Assembly (NCBI GenBank): GCA_015143735.1
Contig: VKHC01000204.1
Span: 1-15,475 of the forward strand
DNA from: Synura sp. LO234KE
Taxonomy: Eukaryota > Sar > Synurophyceae > Synurales > Mallomonadaceae
DNA length: 15,475 bases
Reading direction: 5' to 3'
Under the pieces are notes generated by a model. That model did no database searches and was not told where the DNA came from. It saw only the letters and a program-made list of their open reading frames with translations. A program made the position numbers and the translations under genes. This document shows, in pieces, positions 1 to 8,524 of the stretch (its first letter is position 1; each line of letters starts with the position of its first letter).

Positions 1-1323
1 GGAAAACAGCGAGGACATCGCTGACAAAAACCTTGCGTCACAGCGCCCTCGGCCCGTCCCATGAATATCCTGACAAAATGAAGTGGTCGACGAAATGAGA
101 GGTGAGCGTTGGGAGGGGGAGAGAGGGAGGTTATATTGGATAGAGTAAGCGATCATATTTGGCGAATCTGACTAGAGGCTCATGCGAGTGGCACACAGAG
201 TAGTTCTTTTCGTTGACTAGAGATCCCCGTATGTTTGAACAGTGCTCTTTACCTTAGAAGAGTTGCGATCTGGGCGTGTGCTGTCGGATCTAGATTGCGA
301 ACAGCGAGGCACATTATACAGGACATCAGCGAGAGGAGACATGATCATGAGTACAATGGCGAGTGCAGCACGTCTCCTTACCTGCGGATGAAGTGGACGC
401 TCGGACAAAGTCTTGCATGGTCATGTACTGTCGGTGGCCGTTACAGGCGCCATCAGTTGTTTGCAATAAGTGTTTTCAATGAAGAATCGTTGTAGTTTGT
501 ATGACGAACAGAGATTATTAATATGTGAGGAGGGCGGCAGAAAAATATCAGGAATTGGATATCGTTTCATTCACCTTTGTGCCATCCTTATCCGTACGGG
601 AGGCAAACCTGTCATAAATTCTTCGAATTTGAGGGGAGTCTAGAACGTTCTGTAGACTGTTACTGTTTATCAGGAATCAGTTGAAAATTTAGTAGCACCA
701 GTTATATCATTTCAAACCTATCTAATACCCAAAGCTTGACGGGAGTAGTTGCAATTATGGTAGCCGAATGCCTAACATGAATTTCTTTAATGGTTTATGT
801 CTCCAAATATTTGCATTATTTTTGTACCTTCTACCAAACAGAAAAGCACCCTCTCCAAAATTATCGCCCTTAATTTTTGTGAAAACTCGTTCACCTCTTT
901 GGGTGGTAGGATCTGAATCAAGTGTTTCTAAAAAAATAATAATCACGTCAAGTACGACGTACCCACAACATTGACCACATCCAATTCCCCCTCAGCCACA
1001 ACATAAAAATTTTGGCCCTTATTTCCTTGAAAGAATATAGTCTCCCCAGCTCCGAATTCCATGAGTCGACATCCCTAGGGTAACAGTACGCATATAATTC
1101 AACGTCAAAACAGTTGATAAAGGTAACATACTTTGATAAAGTTCTCAATTTGGTGCTGGTCGAGACAAGTGAACAGATTGTTCCCCTCAATTGAATGCTT
1201 GATAAGTGCAAAATCCGCTTTCGATTTTTCAACATCCAAGGCGTTTTCATAGCTTTTTTCCGCATGTGATGCCGCTAGCGAGCTAGAAACCGGATTCGTG
1301 GCAGCCTTTGCAAACCAAAACAT
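1..1323 (-). CDS. Cyclic-nucleotide-binding (PKA-R type) plus EF-hand protein, spliced, 3' end outside window
   Basis: Proposed exons on the minus strand: 1323-1132, 1074-963, 927-828, 771-718, 662-575, 427-382, 289-253, then at least one more exon beyond or at the left edge. Introns are 57, 35, 56, 55, 147 and 92 nt, all GT-AG, and phases agree at every junction. Exon 1 ends in the helix NNLFTCLDQHQIENFIK, the entry of a PKA regulatory-subunit CNB domain. Exon 2 gives GAGETIFFQG and FYVVAEGELDV, the beta-barrel core. Exons 3-4 give the phosphate-binding cassette FGEGAFLFGRRHSAT and then VKLWVLD. The ribose-binding Glu of FGE is present, but the position of the usual phosphate-binding Arg holds His. 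Exons 5-6 give IYDRFAS, DKDG and YMTMQDFVRA, close to the first EF-hand-like segment of Aralar/citrin carriers and of MICU proteins. The CNB assignment is strong; the EF-hand link depends on the 147-nt intron. The start is uncertain: ATG at 1323, or an acceptor near 1303 with earlier exons. No RRxA/S pseudosubstrate is seen. Role inferred: sensing of a cyclic nucleotide or related ligand, perhaps with calcium. Confidence 0.72.
928..962 (-). other. 35-nt intron in the CNB gene
   Basis: Read on the minus strand, this begins GTACGT and ends in a run of T followed by AG. It splits the CNB domain between the barrel strand ending DVVNVV and exon 3, in phase 1, creating a Glu codon (G from position 963 plus AA from 927-926). 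It is the shortest of the six inferred introns. The other donors are GTATGT (1131), GTACAA (827), GTTTGA (717), GTGAAT (574) and GTAAGG (381). Confidence 0.7.
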
Positions 1324-1529
1324 ACAGATAATGTAAATAAAGCAATCTATTCGTGGTGGAGGTTGCAGATCAATTTCGTATGATATCCGACCTAGTTAAC
1401 TCATGAAACCTTCTTGTATTAAAGAATATTTCTATTATCCAGATAGTGTAGCCAGCACCTGAGTGGAATCTTGTTGCTTCTGTTCTAAGGAGAATGGAAA
1501 CTTGCAATGTAATTGCTAAGAACTTAAGT

Positions 1530-2023
1530 ATATTCCACAAGGATAAGCTCTCAGGTTCATAACAATAAACCAATTAGCTTAGGGATCGAGTTTCTTAAAA
1601 GGAGGTACTTAGAAGGCGTAGTAAGTAGAAAGTATGATGCGTAGAAAGTAGAGGGCCAAAATCAATTAATTAAGTTACGATGAACGCACTACCTACCTCC
1701 CTTTCGAAAGAGGTCAGCATTGTGGGCTTTCCCATCCTGTTTCCGACTCTTTGAGCAATCGGGAATTTAACCAATTATGTTTCACAAAAATAAGCTTTCA
1801 GGTTCAGAACAATAAACCAATTAGCTTAGGGATCGAGTTTCTTCTTGAATGGAGGTACCTAGAAGGCGTAGTAAGTAGAAAGTATGATGCGTAGAAAGTA
1901 GAGGGCCAAAACCAATTAATTAAGTTACGATGAATGCACTAACTACCTCCCTATCGAAGGAGGTCAGCATTGTGGGCTTTCCCATCCTGTTTCCGACACT
2001 TTGAGCAAGAATCGGGAATTTAA
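1530..2023. repeat. Two tandem copies of a ~250-bp repeat
   Basis: Copy 1 spans about 1530-1776 and copy 2 about 1777-2023. The offset is 247 bp near the start (taagct at 1544 and 1791) and 253 bp near the end (gggaattta at 1761 and 2014) because of two 3-bp insertions in copy 2. Identity is about 90% by eye over the core. Each copy holds a purine-rich segment with TAGAAAGTA twice, a TTAATTAA box, and a small inverted repeat (ACCTCC at 1695 with AGAGGT at 1709; ACCTCC at 1945 with GGAGGT at 1959). The pair lies upstream of the minus-strand CNB gene and just before the plus-strand gag-like region, so it could be a promoter-proximal duplication or part of the retroelement's leader or LTR. No third copy was seen. 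Confidence 0.9.
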
Positions 2024-2133
2024 GCAATGTTAAATGAAAGGTGTTGCTGTCCTATGCCGGAGCGTGGCTAGTTGATGGTGTTTATTTTAATTCTAATTCA
2101 CATAGTCAACCTCTAGAATAATACGATCAGACT

Positions 2134-2911
2134 TTGAAAGGACCCTCCCAATCCTACAAAGAGAAAATAAAGTTGCTGTTAGTGCGCGATATATCCTCTC
2201 AAGAACTGGCGGATTATTTTTTTTTCGAGATATTGAAAATGCACCTCAAGTGGACGTCATTCTCGCAATCAGTTATCCATCGGAAGCGAGACAAGATAAA
2301 AGAAATGCAGCACGATAAAAAGAGGAAAAGAAAATTGGACCTGTTGAGACTCGCCAAGAATATCAACACGGACGTAAATTTCTGCACTCACGGGGATAAC
2401 GAGGCTGTGAAAGAAGAAGTGAGATTTGTGCACTATAAACGATTGAATCTATGTGTAACTGCAAGATTCTATTTGAAATTGAGGCTATACTAGCGCTGAA
2501 AGAAGTTAGAGGTGGGCGAGACCGTTTCCATGGACGTTTAGCGAGTTCACAACTTCATGGAACGATTGAACATGACAAAATTTTTGGAGTTACAATATCG
2601 TTTCAATTATCGACTCTTGAGCCTCACAGCGGCCTATCAGCACATTGTAGATGGGCAGGCGGGGATTCTATAACCGTGTCCACGAGCGCATTCGGGGCAA
2701 AAAGCACCGATCACCAGCAAACTAATGAGAAGACGAGAAAAGACGGCTGTAAGGAACCTAAAGAAGCCAGAAAGTCGTCAGTGGCGGGGATAAGTTCCGT
2801 CCGTACGAATCAAGAAAGGTGGTAGTCAAATGAATATAAAATCCGAAATTTGCAAAAATGGAAAATGCTTGGGCTGTGGTGATAGAGTTCATAAAGTGGA
2901 TTTTGTCCACT
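2134..2911 (+). pseudogene. Gag-like remnant with CCHC zinc knuckle
   Basis: One plus-strand frame runs open from 2134 (first codon TTG, no clear ATG) to a stop at 2491. It continues after clustered stops through an open stretch around 2557-2660 to an ATG at 2830. The early part is rich in Lys/Arg, as expected of a nucleic-acid-binding Gag. At 2851-2905 the frame reads CKNGKCLGCGDRVHK. Cys at 2866 and 2875 and His at 2890 fit CX2CX4H. The final Cys codon (TGT at 2904, followed by a Pro codon) lies one base out of frame, so a one-base deletion has broken the CX2CX4HX4C knuckle. The purine-rich composition continues into the protease-like segment downstream. A LINE ORF1 with a zinc knuckle is the alternative. 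Confidence 0.5.
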
Positions 2912-3668
2912 GATCGGTAGAGCGCGTACAAGCTAGCGAAGGAGGAGGGTCGAAACATAGCAGCTGGCCTAGCTAGAAAGCGTTAAGGGTCAGAGTAGGA
3001 AGTTGAGTTGTACTGTGCGTGCACGAATGTAGGTTTATGAAGGCCTACTTAACTACGATGATCTGCTAGACACTCAAGGGACAAGTCCCATCGTTGAAAG
3101 CAATAAATTTTTTAAGGCCATTCGCAGAACAACGGAAAGGGTTTCATTCAATGGCTTTGTCACTTTGCGCGTCGTAACATAGGCACAGTTGAAAATATCG
3201 GAGGCTCCGAAGAGGAATTTTACTTGAACCAAGTTTCCTCGACTTTCTTATTCTGCAATTACACACTCCTGTGACGAAGAGTCGAGGTATTCCGGTTATC
3301 ATATGACGATGTGATGGGTACATTATTAACAAGGACACGAAACAGGCGTACTTGCGCGTTATGAGTATTAGCCGCCAGTCGGTACCCGTTAACGAGCTCA
3401 TTCTCCCGATGATGCGGTCAGACTAGTCATAAGAGTAGGCGATAGCAAGAACGAGATACACGTAGTTATCAATCCAAGAAAGATATATACAAGAACGCCT
3501 GGCAATCTTCGGAGTTCACGAAAAATCTTTGAAGAGAAAGGAGAAATGCAAGCCGTCATTGGACCTTGACATACCGTCGTGAGACCAGTGTTCGCAAGAG
3601 TGCTATGCAAAGTGGGAAAGTAGGTATTATTCAGTGGAATTGGGCAGCTTTTGTTGGTAGAAAAATGC
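2912..3668 (+). other. Degenerate spacer between gag-like and protease-like remnants
   Basis: Purine-rich on the plus strand, like both neighbours. Short open stretches exist in several frames (for example a plus-strand run about 3410-3570) but none matches a family I recognise. It is best read as decayed sequence of the same element. Confidence 0.4.
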
Positions 3669-3671
3669 TAG

Positions 3672-3926
3672 GCTTTTCGCGAGGCAGCAATCGTCGCGTT
3701 GGATCCGGGAAGTGGAATAAATTGCCTGCGTATGGATGGGACAAGAAGCAAATTTAATAAGTCAGGAAATAGAAAAGAAGACTGACAAGTAACAGCGTTG
3801 GGAGAAAAGTCAGCCAATCCCACAGATAGTTTGATGATTTTTCTGTGATTGACGATAGCAAGGAGGATATGTCTCCTTAACAAAGTCCGAAAGTGCAGCA
3901 GCATCATTTTGTCCCGGATGGGTTAG
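3672..3926 (+). pseudogene. Retropepsin-like aspartic protease remnant
   Basis: A single plus-strand frame of about 85 codons, interrupted by TGA at 3783 and 3846 and ended by TAG at 3924. It has retropepsin landmarks in the right order. The active-site loop is ALDPGSGIN, with the catalytic Asp at 3702 and Pro where Thr/Ser of DTG is expected. A middle strand TALGEKSANPTDSL (from 3789) resembles the flap and following region. A C-terminal IILSRMG (from 3903) sits where retropepsins have an ILG-type motif. Element proteases act as homodimers to cut Gag-Pol; this one cannot, given the stops and the DPG change. Its position after the zinc-knuckle remnant fits gag-protease order of an LTR element. 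Confidence 0.5.
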
Positions 3927-4290
3927 AGCTAGTGCCTGTTACATGCCGGCGTTACGTTGCGAGGCCATGCGAAAGTAGCAACAAAGCAGTTAGGGCAAGG
4001 AGAGTTACATTTGCGTCGCTGAATGTTAGCATATTTGAGACGTAGCTTCATAATGTAAAAAACCTCGCGCTTGAGGAGGAGAGGACATTTGCAACCGTGA
4101 AAGAGTGGAGAGCTCCGGGTAATTTCACCTTCATTGCTTCACTTTAGACGGCGATCTTCCTCCCGACAGTATCACGCATCTCCACCTGGGAAATGGAGAA
4201 AAAAGAGGGGTAGGGTAGCTCTCACGGCAGAAGTCAGTGACATGTAGTCGACCATTTATCTCTCACTCCGGATAGATGACGTTAAGCAGG
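3927..4290 (+). other. Unassigned segment at a composition switch
   Basis: No recognisable gene. The plus strand is purine-leaning until about 4250 and becomes strongly pyrimidine-rich after about 4300, which marks the boundary between the LTR-type remnant and the LINE-like remnant. No target-site duplication could be recognised by eye. Confidence 0.4.
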
Positions 4291-4297
4291 GTAAAAC

Positions 4298-4498
4298 GTG
4301 CCCGACGGGGACAGTGTTGGGACCGAATCCAAGGAGCAACCGTCGAACATTCTCACTCCTGCTCTTGATTTTCTCTCTATTTATCTGAAGGATCCTCTCG
4401 CACCTGAGGAATTCATTCTCCTCGTCCCCTCTGCACCCGACGACTTAATTGCCGATCCCATCACAAGCGTTGTCGCCTTGAACCCCCCTTTCTGCTAA
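4298..4498 (+). pseudogene. LINE endonuclease-like fragment
   Basis: An open plus-strand stretch of 66 codons encodes LDFLSIYLK followed by EEFILLVPSAPDDLIADP. This resembles the segment of LINE AP-endonucleases in which a hydrophobic strand leads into GDFNA, but the GDxN residues are not preserved. The main support is position: it lies 5' of the reverse-transcriptase-like and RNase H remnants in the same strand and composition block. On its own it is weak. Confidence 0.25.
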
Positions 4499-5019
4499 TT
4501 GACGTCTCTCCAATAAGTAGTACAGGCCCCGTTGTTCTTAATATCACGATAGATGCACCCAAACCGGCTTCTGACCTGTTTTATAGTATTGGCCACACTC
4601 TTATCACTATTAGCGTAGACTCTTGTCCCCCTTCCTTCCTTGTCTCTACTGCTCGGACAAAGCGCCCCCACGAGTTTCTTTCTCACGCCACTCTCCATCA
4701 GTGTTCCTCATCTACTTCACCACCACCTTCACACTACCTCAATAGTGTAGCTCTCTCGCCGCAGTTAGCCCCCTTCTATCCCCTGCCTTTGTCTACTTGT
4801 GCTCCGTCGTCTCTTTAGCTCTGTCGACTATATGCGGCGCAAGGCGGCGCTTCAGAGATGAGGGACCCCAGGATCTTCTGTCCTCCTATAATAGAGTTCT
4901 TTTAAGAGGTAGTGAAGATAAAACCGCCATTTCGTCCCCTCCGTCACCTCAATCTTCCCCCACTCTTCCCTCTCCCTCCCTCATCTACTCCGTCCATCCT
5001 ACTTCCCCTACCAAATGGC

Positions 5020-5600
5020 AATCTCGTCAAGTTCCGCCCTCCCTCCCCCTTTTGCCCCGGAGTGGCAAACACCCGCATCCTTTCCCGCCTCAACTTCCCT
5101 TTGTCTCCTATATCCATCGTCAACCCCATCACTCCGTTAGTGTCTCCCAGTCTTTGCCCTGTCCACTCTATCTGTACTGGCCCTTGCATAAAAGATTCCT
5201 TCAGAGAATTTGTCGGTATCAGATTCACTTATACGGAGGCTTTACATCTGACTCAAACCACCCGGTGCATATATTACTGGTTAGGAGGCTGAAAATGAGG
5301 TCATAGATGATGGCTTTTTGCTCACTTTACTCCCACCAATCACCCCATCAAGGACGGTTTTACCCACGATAGGGGCACAATCAAAGCTCACCGTGGCCCT
5401 CGTTCTGATAAACTTACCTTGTCGTGTTGCAGGACGTGTCCCTTGATGAAGAACACGCTTCATACGGGGGGAAGTGCTGGCCCCCCCCTCCTGTTACTCT
5501 CTCGCTCGATGTACGTCGTGCCTGTCTTCGTAAATATCGCCTCCATTCTGTCCCACACAATTTCCCCCTCACTTCTAAACCACCTCGTCCCTGCTGCCGC
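5020..5600 (+). pseudogene. LINE reverse-transcriptase-like remnant
   Basis: Three plus-strand pieces resemble successive non-LTR RT regions. At 5062-5112 a frame reads V-x4-ILS-x-L-x-F-x-L, matching the shape of the VPQGSxLSPxLF motif with the PQG lost. At 5239-5280 the same frame reads ALHLTQTTRCIYYW, like the helix after the catalytic YADD box. At 5490-5550 another frame reads VTLSLDVRR-x-CLRKY, like the LGVxLDxxL motif after RT. No YADD box was found, and frameshifts separate the pieces. The order agrees with the RNase H domain downstream. Confidence 0.35.
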
Positions 5601-6820
5601 CAATCCTTCTTGTCGTCTTAGCTAAGCTCGCACCTACTCTAATCATCATGCCACTCCATCCGCCTCCCCTCGTGGACCCCGTCTTCCGCCCCCTCTGCTC
5701 TACTTTACCCACCACTTCCTCTCTTATTTTGTCCCCTGCTTGGGTTCCCATCTAGTCCTAGACCGTGGCCCCTCTTGGCACCCATACCTTTCCCAGTGAT
5801 ACCCTCCGTACCCCCTCTCTCAGGCTGTCTACACCGACTTCCCAACGTCATCCTCACATCCCACCCTCTCTCCTGACCCTCTGCCTTGTGCTGCTCCACT
5901 TTTCACCCAGTTCCGTCAGCTGGCCCCCATCCGCAGCTTTCTCACCTGTACATCTTCTGTCATCTCTTTCCTGCCACCCTGCCCCTATTTCCTTCTCCCT
6001 ATTGCCCTAGTCTTATTTTGATTCCTAGGACATAGATGACATATTGTCACAGGCACCCTACTCTCCACCGACCATCACAAGGACATGGACGCCAAATTAA
6101 AGAATGTCACCTGCCTTCCCCTGCTACTACACTGCTCAAACCTACCAGTTATCTCTACAGTTCCACCTCCAATCTCCCTTCCCTCGCTTCCTTAACCCTG
6201 CGCCGTTTTCTAAAACCCTCCTCACTGTCAGTACCCGTCCCGCCCCAATCCCCGATCCCCAATCCCCTCCACCATTAAACGCTTTCTACCCTGCTTCGAC
6301 GCTCACCCTTGCGCAGACCCTCACCCCCTAATCCTTTTCACCAATTTCTTCGTGCCCCTTCCGACCTACCTCGTGTAGAGATCGTATTCTAACCACTCCC
6401 CTCTCAAATTACGTCCGCTGTACCGCTTTTGTGACTTGTCCGCACAATCCCTGTCGTCTCTTGAACTCTCGGATAGAATCCGCTCCCATCTTCAATATTT
6501 GTCGTGGTCTCATTTCTTCCGCGTCCATGTAACCCCAGCTCGCTTTCTCCGCTACTTACTACACTAATGACCTTTTTCTCTGCGTGTGCTACTCCCCGGA
6601 TCATTCCCACTCCCTTCTGCTCCGTCCGCTCCCTGTTTCTTCCTAGTTTATTCCCTCCCTTCCCCATCTATTCTCTGCGTTCAGAATCTCTCAATTCAAC
6701 TTACCCTCGTTCGACTCTACTACCGCTTTCTTGCAGACACCACCTGTTTGACTAAATCTTCTCCTCTTTCAAACTTCCTCGTCTCCGGCGATTCTCTCCC
6801 CGCCTCTCATCATATGCCTT
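5601..6820 (+). other. Pyrimidine-rich decayed LINE interior
   Basis: The plus strand is dominated by C and T, giving long Pro/Leu/Ser-rich open stretches in all three frames (for example 5765-6010, 6036-6278, 6504-6755). Overlapping open frames of this kind are expected from skewed composition and are not evidence of genes. The stretch should correspond to the RT C-terminus and linker of the element but holds no motif I can name. Confidence 0.4.
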
Positions 6821-7125
6821 CTCCGGTGGCCAAGATGACACCAGTTGGATCGACTATTTTTTGTGAAAAGGTCTGCGTCCATCCTTTTAACGTCCCCTTG
6901 GCATCTCCCCAACTCCATGCAGGAAAGGTGATTACCTCGCAGAGGCGACCGCAATCTATGTTCTTAAACGCTCGTCGGCCCCTTTACCCATTCTTCTCAG
7001 ATCCTTTCCTTGCCAACCTTCGGTAAGCCATCTACACATCACCTACCTATCATTCCCAAAAATGCTCTACCCCCCCTGCCACAAACAGTTGCCTAGCCGG
7101 CGATTCCCTCACAAAATTAAGCATG
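6820..7125 (+). pseudogene. LINE RNase H domain remnant
   Basis: Core RNase H motifs appear in order on the plus strand. DYLAEATAIYVLKR (6930-6971) carries the second catalytic acid, Glu at 6942, in the usual AExxAI setting. PFFSDPFLANL (6991-7020) carries the third acid, Asp at 7000, in the xSDx setting. CLAGDSLTKLS (7090-7122) resembles the GNxxADxL end motif with AD lost. One frameshift separates the Glu motif from the Asp motif, and a TAA at 7024 follows. RNase H removes the RNA strand after target-primed reverse transcription. The zinc-finger remnant follows in the same frame, as in I-clade-like LINEs. Confidence 0.5.
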
Positions 7126-7182
7126 TCATGACTTACGTCGCCCTCAGTGACATCACTTCTATTTTCTCTAACCACCATCGTG

Positions 7183-7260
7183 AAGCGCCCCGCCTCCCTT
7201 CGCTCCGAAGACACCCGACACCTGGTTGTCTCTTGTCAACCATATGAAATGGTCTTGGGT
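7183..7260 (+). pseudogene. C-terminal CCHC zinc finger of the LINE remnant
   Basis: The frame reads RPASLRSEDTRHLVVSCQPYE. His at 7219 and Cys at 7234 form the HX4C half of the CX2C...HX4C finger that closes many LINE polyproteins, with the typical SED-x2-HL context. The first two Cys positions are now Arg (CGC, 7186) and Ser (TCC, 7195), each one substitution from TGC. It is in frame with the RNase H end motif about 80 nt upstream. Confidence 0.5.
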
Positions 7261-7890
7261 CAACGATGTTACTCAAATTCCGTCACATATCTGGTCGGAC
7301 GGCCTCACCAAAAGCCGAATGGCTAGCAAATTCTGCTGACTCACTGAATTTGCTCGCCTTTACCGAAAAGTCAGTTCCGTCGTCTTAGAGCTCGCAATCG
7401 CGGCGACAACCGCATTGAATGCCGTGACCTGGTTTGTTCCCATGAATCTCAACGCAAAACTGGTGACTGCTACGGCAGCATCAATTACCTCCGTGGTCCG
7501 CTAGCCACTTCCTTCCACTCAGCTCTATCGCTCTCTCGGATACAAATTCGTCTACCTACCTCCCTTTACTCTCCACAACTCATCTACACTGCAGCACCGA
7601 CTTCTTACGGCCTGCTTTAGCCCCGTCTTTGTTTCCCCTTCACCGCCTTCCACATCATGCTCACTAGACTGGTACCGTCTTCAATCCTGGGACTCCATTT
7701 GTCGTAGATTGGCATTCACCATTATTCCTGCGCAGGGGGACTTCTCTGCCCTGTTTTGCTTCTGGGGTGCCATCGTTTAGACTCCGGGCAGAGAAAAAGT
7801 CACTGCCAAATAATCGTCCTTCGCCTGTCCTTTATATGCCGTTTTTCTTGCCTCTCTCATTCTCAAAGACCCCAACACCGATCGGCACTT
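7261..7890 (+). other. Unassigned pyrimidine-rich stretch
   Basis: This follows the LINE zinc finger. Open stretches up to about 65 codons occur in several frames, without motifs. It may be the 3' part of the LINE or the start of the next fragment. No poly(A) tail or short tandem repeat marks a 3' end. Confidence 0.35.
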
Positions 7891-8040
7891 TAGGTCTATA
7901 TTATCGTACCCTCCGTCGATGGCATGACTCCGTGGAACGCCTTTCTAACAACGCTCTCGCTGAATTGTAGACCAAACTCGGTGTAGAATTCAATTGAACT
8001 TCTAAAAATAAAGCTGACGCCCTTAGCAAAACATGTAGTG
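7890..8040 (+). pseudogene. Possible retroelement RNase H tail
   Basis: The plus-strand frame reads LGLYYRTLRRWHDSVERLSNN, then ALAEL, a TAG at 7969, TKLGVEFN, another TAG at 7996, and TSKNKADALSK. The ending resembles the NxxADALSR close of RNase H in Ty3-type or DIRS-type elements, preceded by the expected helix and strand. The upstream acidic residues of the domain were not found. It could belong to the LTR-type element represented by the gag-like and protease-like remnants, with the LINE lying between them. Low confidence. Confidence 0.3.
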
Positions 8041-8229
8041 CAAAGCGCCCATATGAGCCTGACTAGCAAATCTCACTGAGGAACGTACGAGCAAACGGCA
8101 AATTTCAAATGGCGCCAAGAAATGTAAAGAAAGAAACTTTCTTTAGTGGCTTCGTTCAATCATGCTAAATGTTTCAATCCAAAACTCAGGACAACTTTCA
8201 AGCATCACAAGTTCTCTCCCCATCTCATA

Positions 8230-8524
8230 ATGCCTTCCTTCCAAACAGCCTTTGATCAACTCAAAGCCCTTTTGAGCTCTGGCTGGGACATCTCCAAAGT
8301 GTGCGAATCGGTAAGTAACCCCCTATCGGACTCGCTAGGCACCGCAATGGTAAACAAACTAATATAAACTTAAAATCTCATATACTACTTCATTACGACC
8401 ACGCCTACTAACACTTGCTTTGTCCCGCTAGGCCATTACTTCTCAATCTTTTCTTCTGTCTGGAAATAGAAACTGGCTAAGGAAACATCTGGAGCCCCAT
8501 GACAGGAGGGTTCGCCGTCTCTGA
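8230..8524 (+). CDS. Possible small two-exon gene, function unknown
   Basis: Exon 1 is 8230-8310 (ATG to GAATCG) and exon 2 is 8432-8524 (stop TGA). The 121-nt intron has a consensus donor GTAAGT at 8311, a perfect TACTAAC branch-point sequence at 8406-8412, a pyrimidine tract, and acceptor CTAG ending at 8431. The splice is phase 0 and gives 57 residues beginning MPSFQTAFDQLKALLSSGWD and ending in a basic tail, HDRRVRRL. The frame is open further upstream to about 8146, so the start may be earlier. The first exon faintly resembles the helix linking RT to RNase H in Ty3-type polyproteins, so it may be another retroelement scrap. The intron signals are the best evidence. Confidence 0.3.

Noticed and set aside
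1-240. EF-hand loop near the left edge (minus-strand frame DIHGTGRGRCDARFLSAM)
   Set aside because: It needs a phase that does not match exon 7, and the loop lacks the usual acidic residues at positions 5 and 12.
1-547. A second CNB domain downstream in the PKA-R-like gene
   Set aside because: No GExG/FYII or FGE cassette in any minus-strand frame; the sequence fits an EF-hand-like module instead.
4797-5306. 169-codon plus-strand open frame, rich in Pro and Ser
   Set aside because: All frames are unusually open in this C/T-rich stretch, and the RT-like motifs lie in another frame; the protein has no family motif.
5490-5560. LDVRR as the catalytic motif A of reverse transcriptase
   Set aside because: It lies downstream of the motif resembling VPQGSxLSP, which follows motif A in RT, so it fits the later LGVxLD motif better.
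6018-6050. DIDDIL as a YxDD catalytic box
   Set aside because: The Tyr is absent, an in-frame stop precedes it, and its distance from neighbouring RT-like motifs is wrong.
7400-7500. A third copy of the second-family RNase H Glu block (TGDCYG...)
   Set aside because: DNA similarity is short, and neither the ICSD nor the GNxxAD block follows at the right distance.
7890-8370. VIPER/TATE-type kinetoplastid element
   Set aside because: The cis-spliced CNB gene with many introns argues against a kinetoplastid, and no tyrosine recombinase motif was seen.
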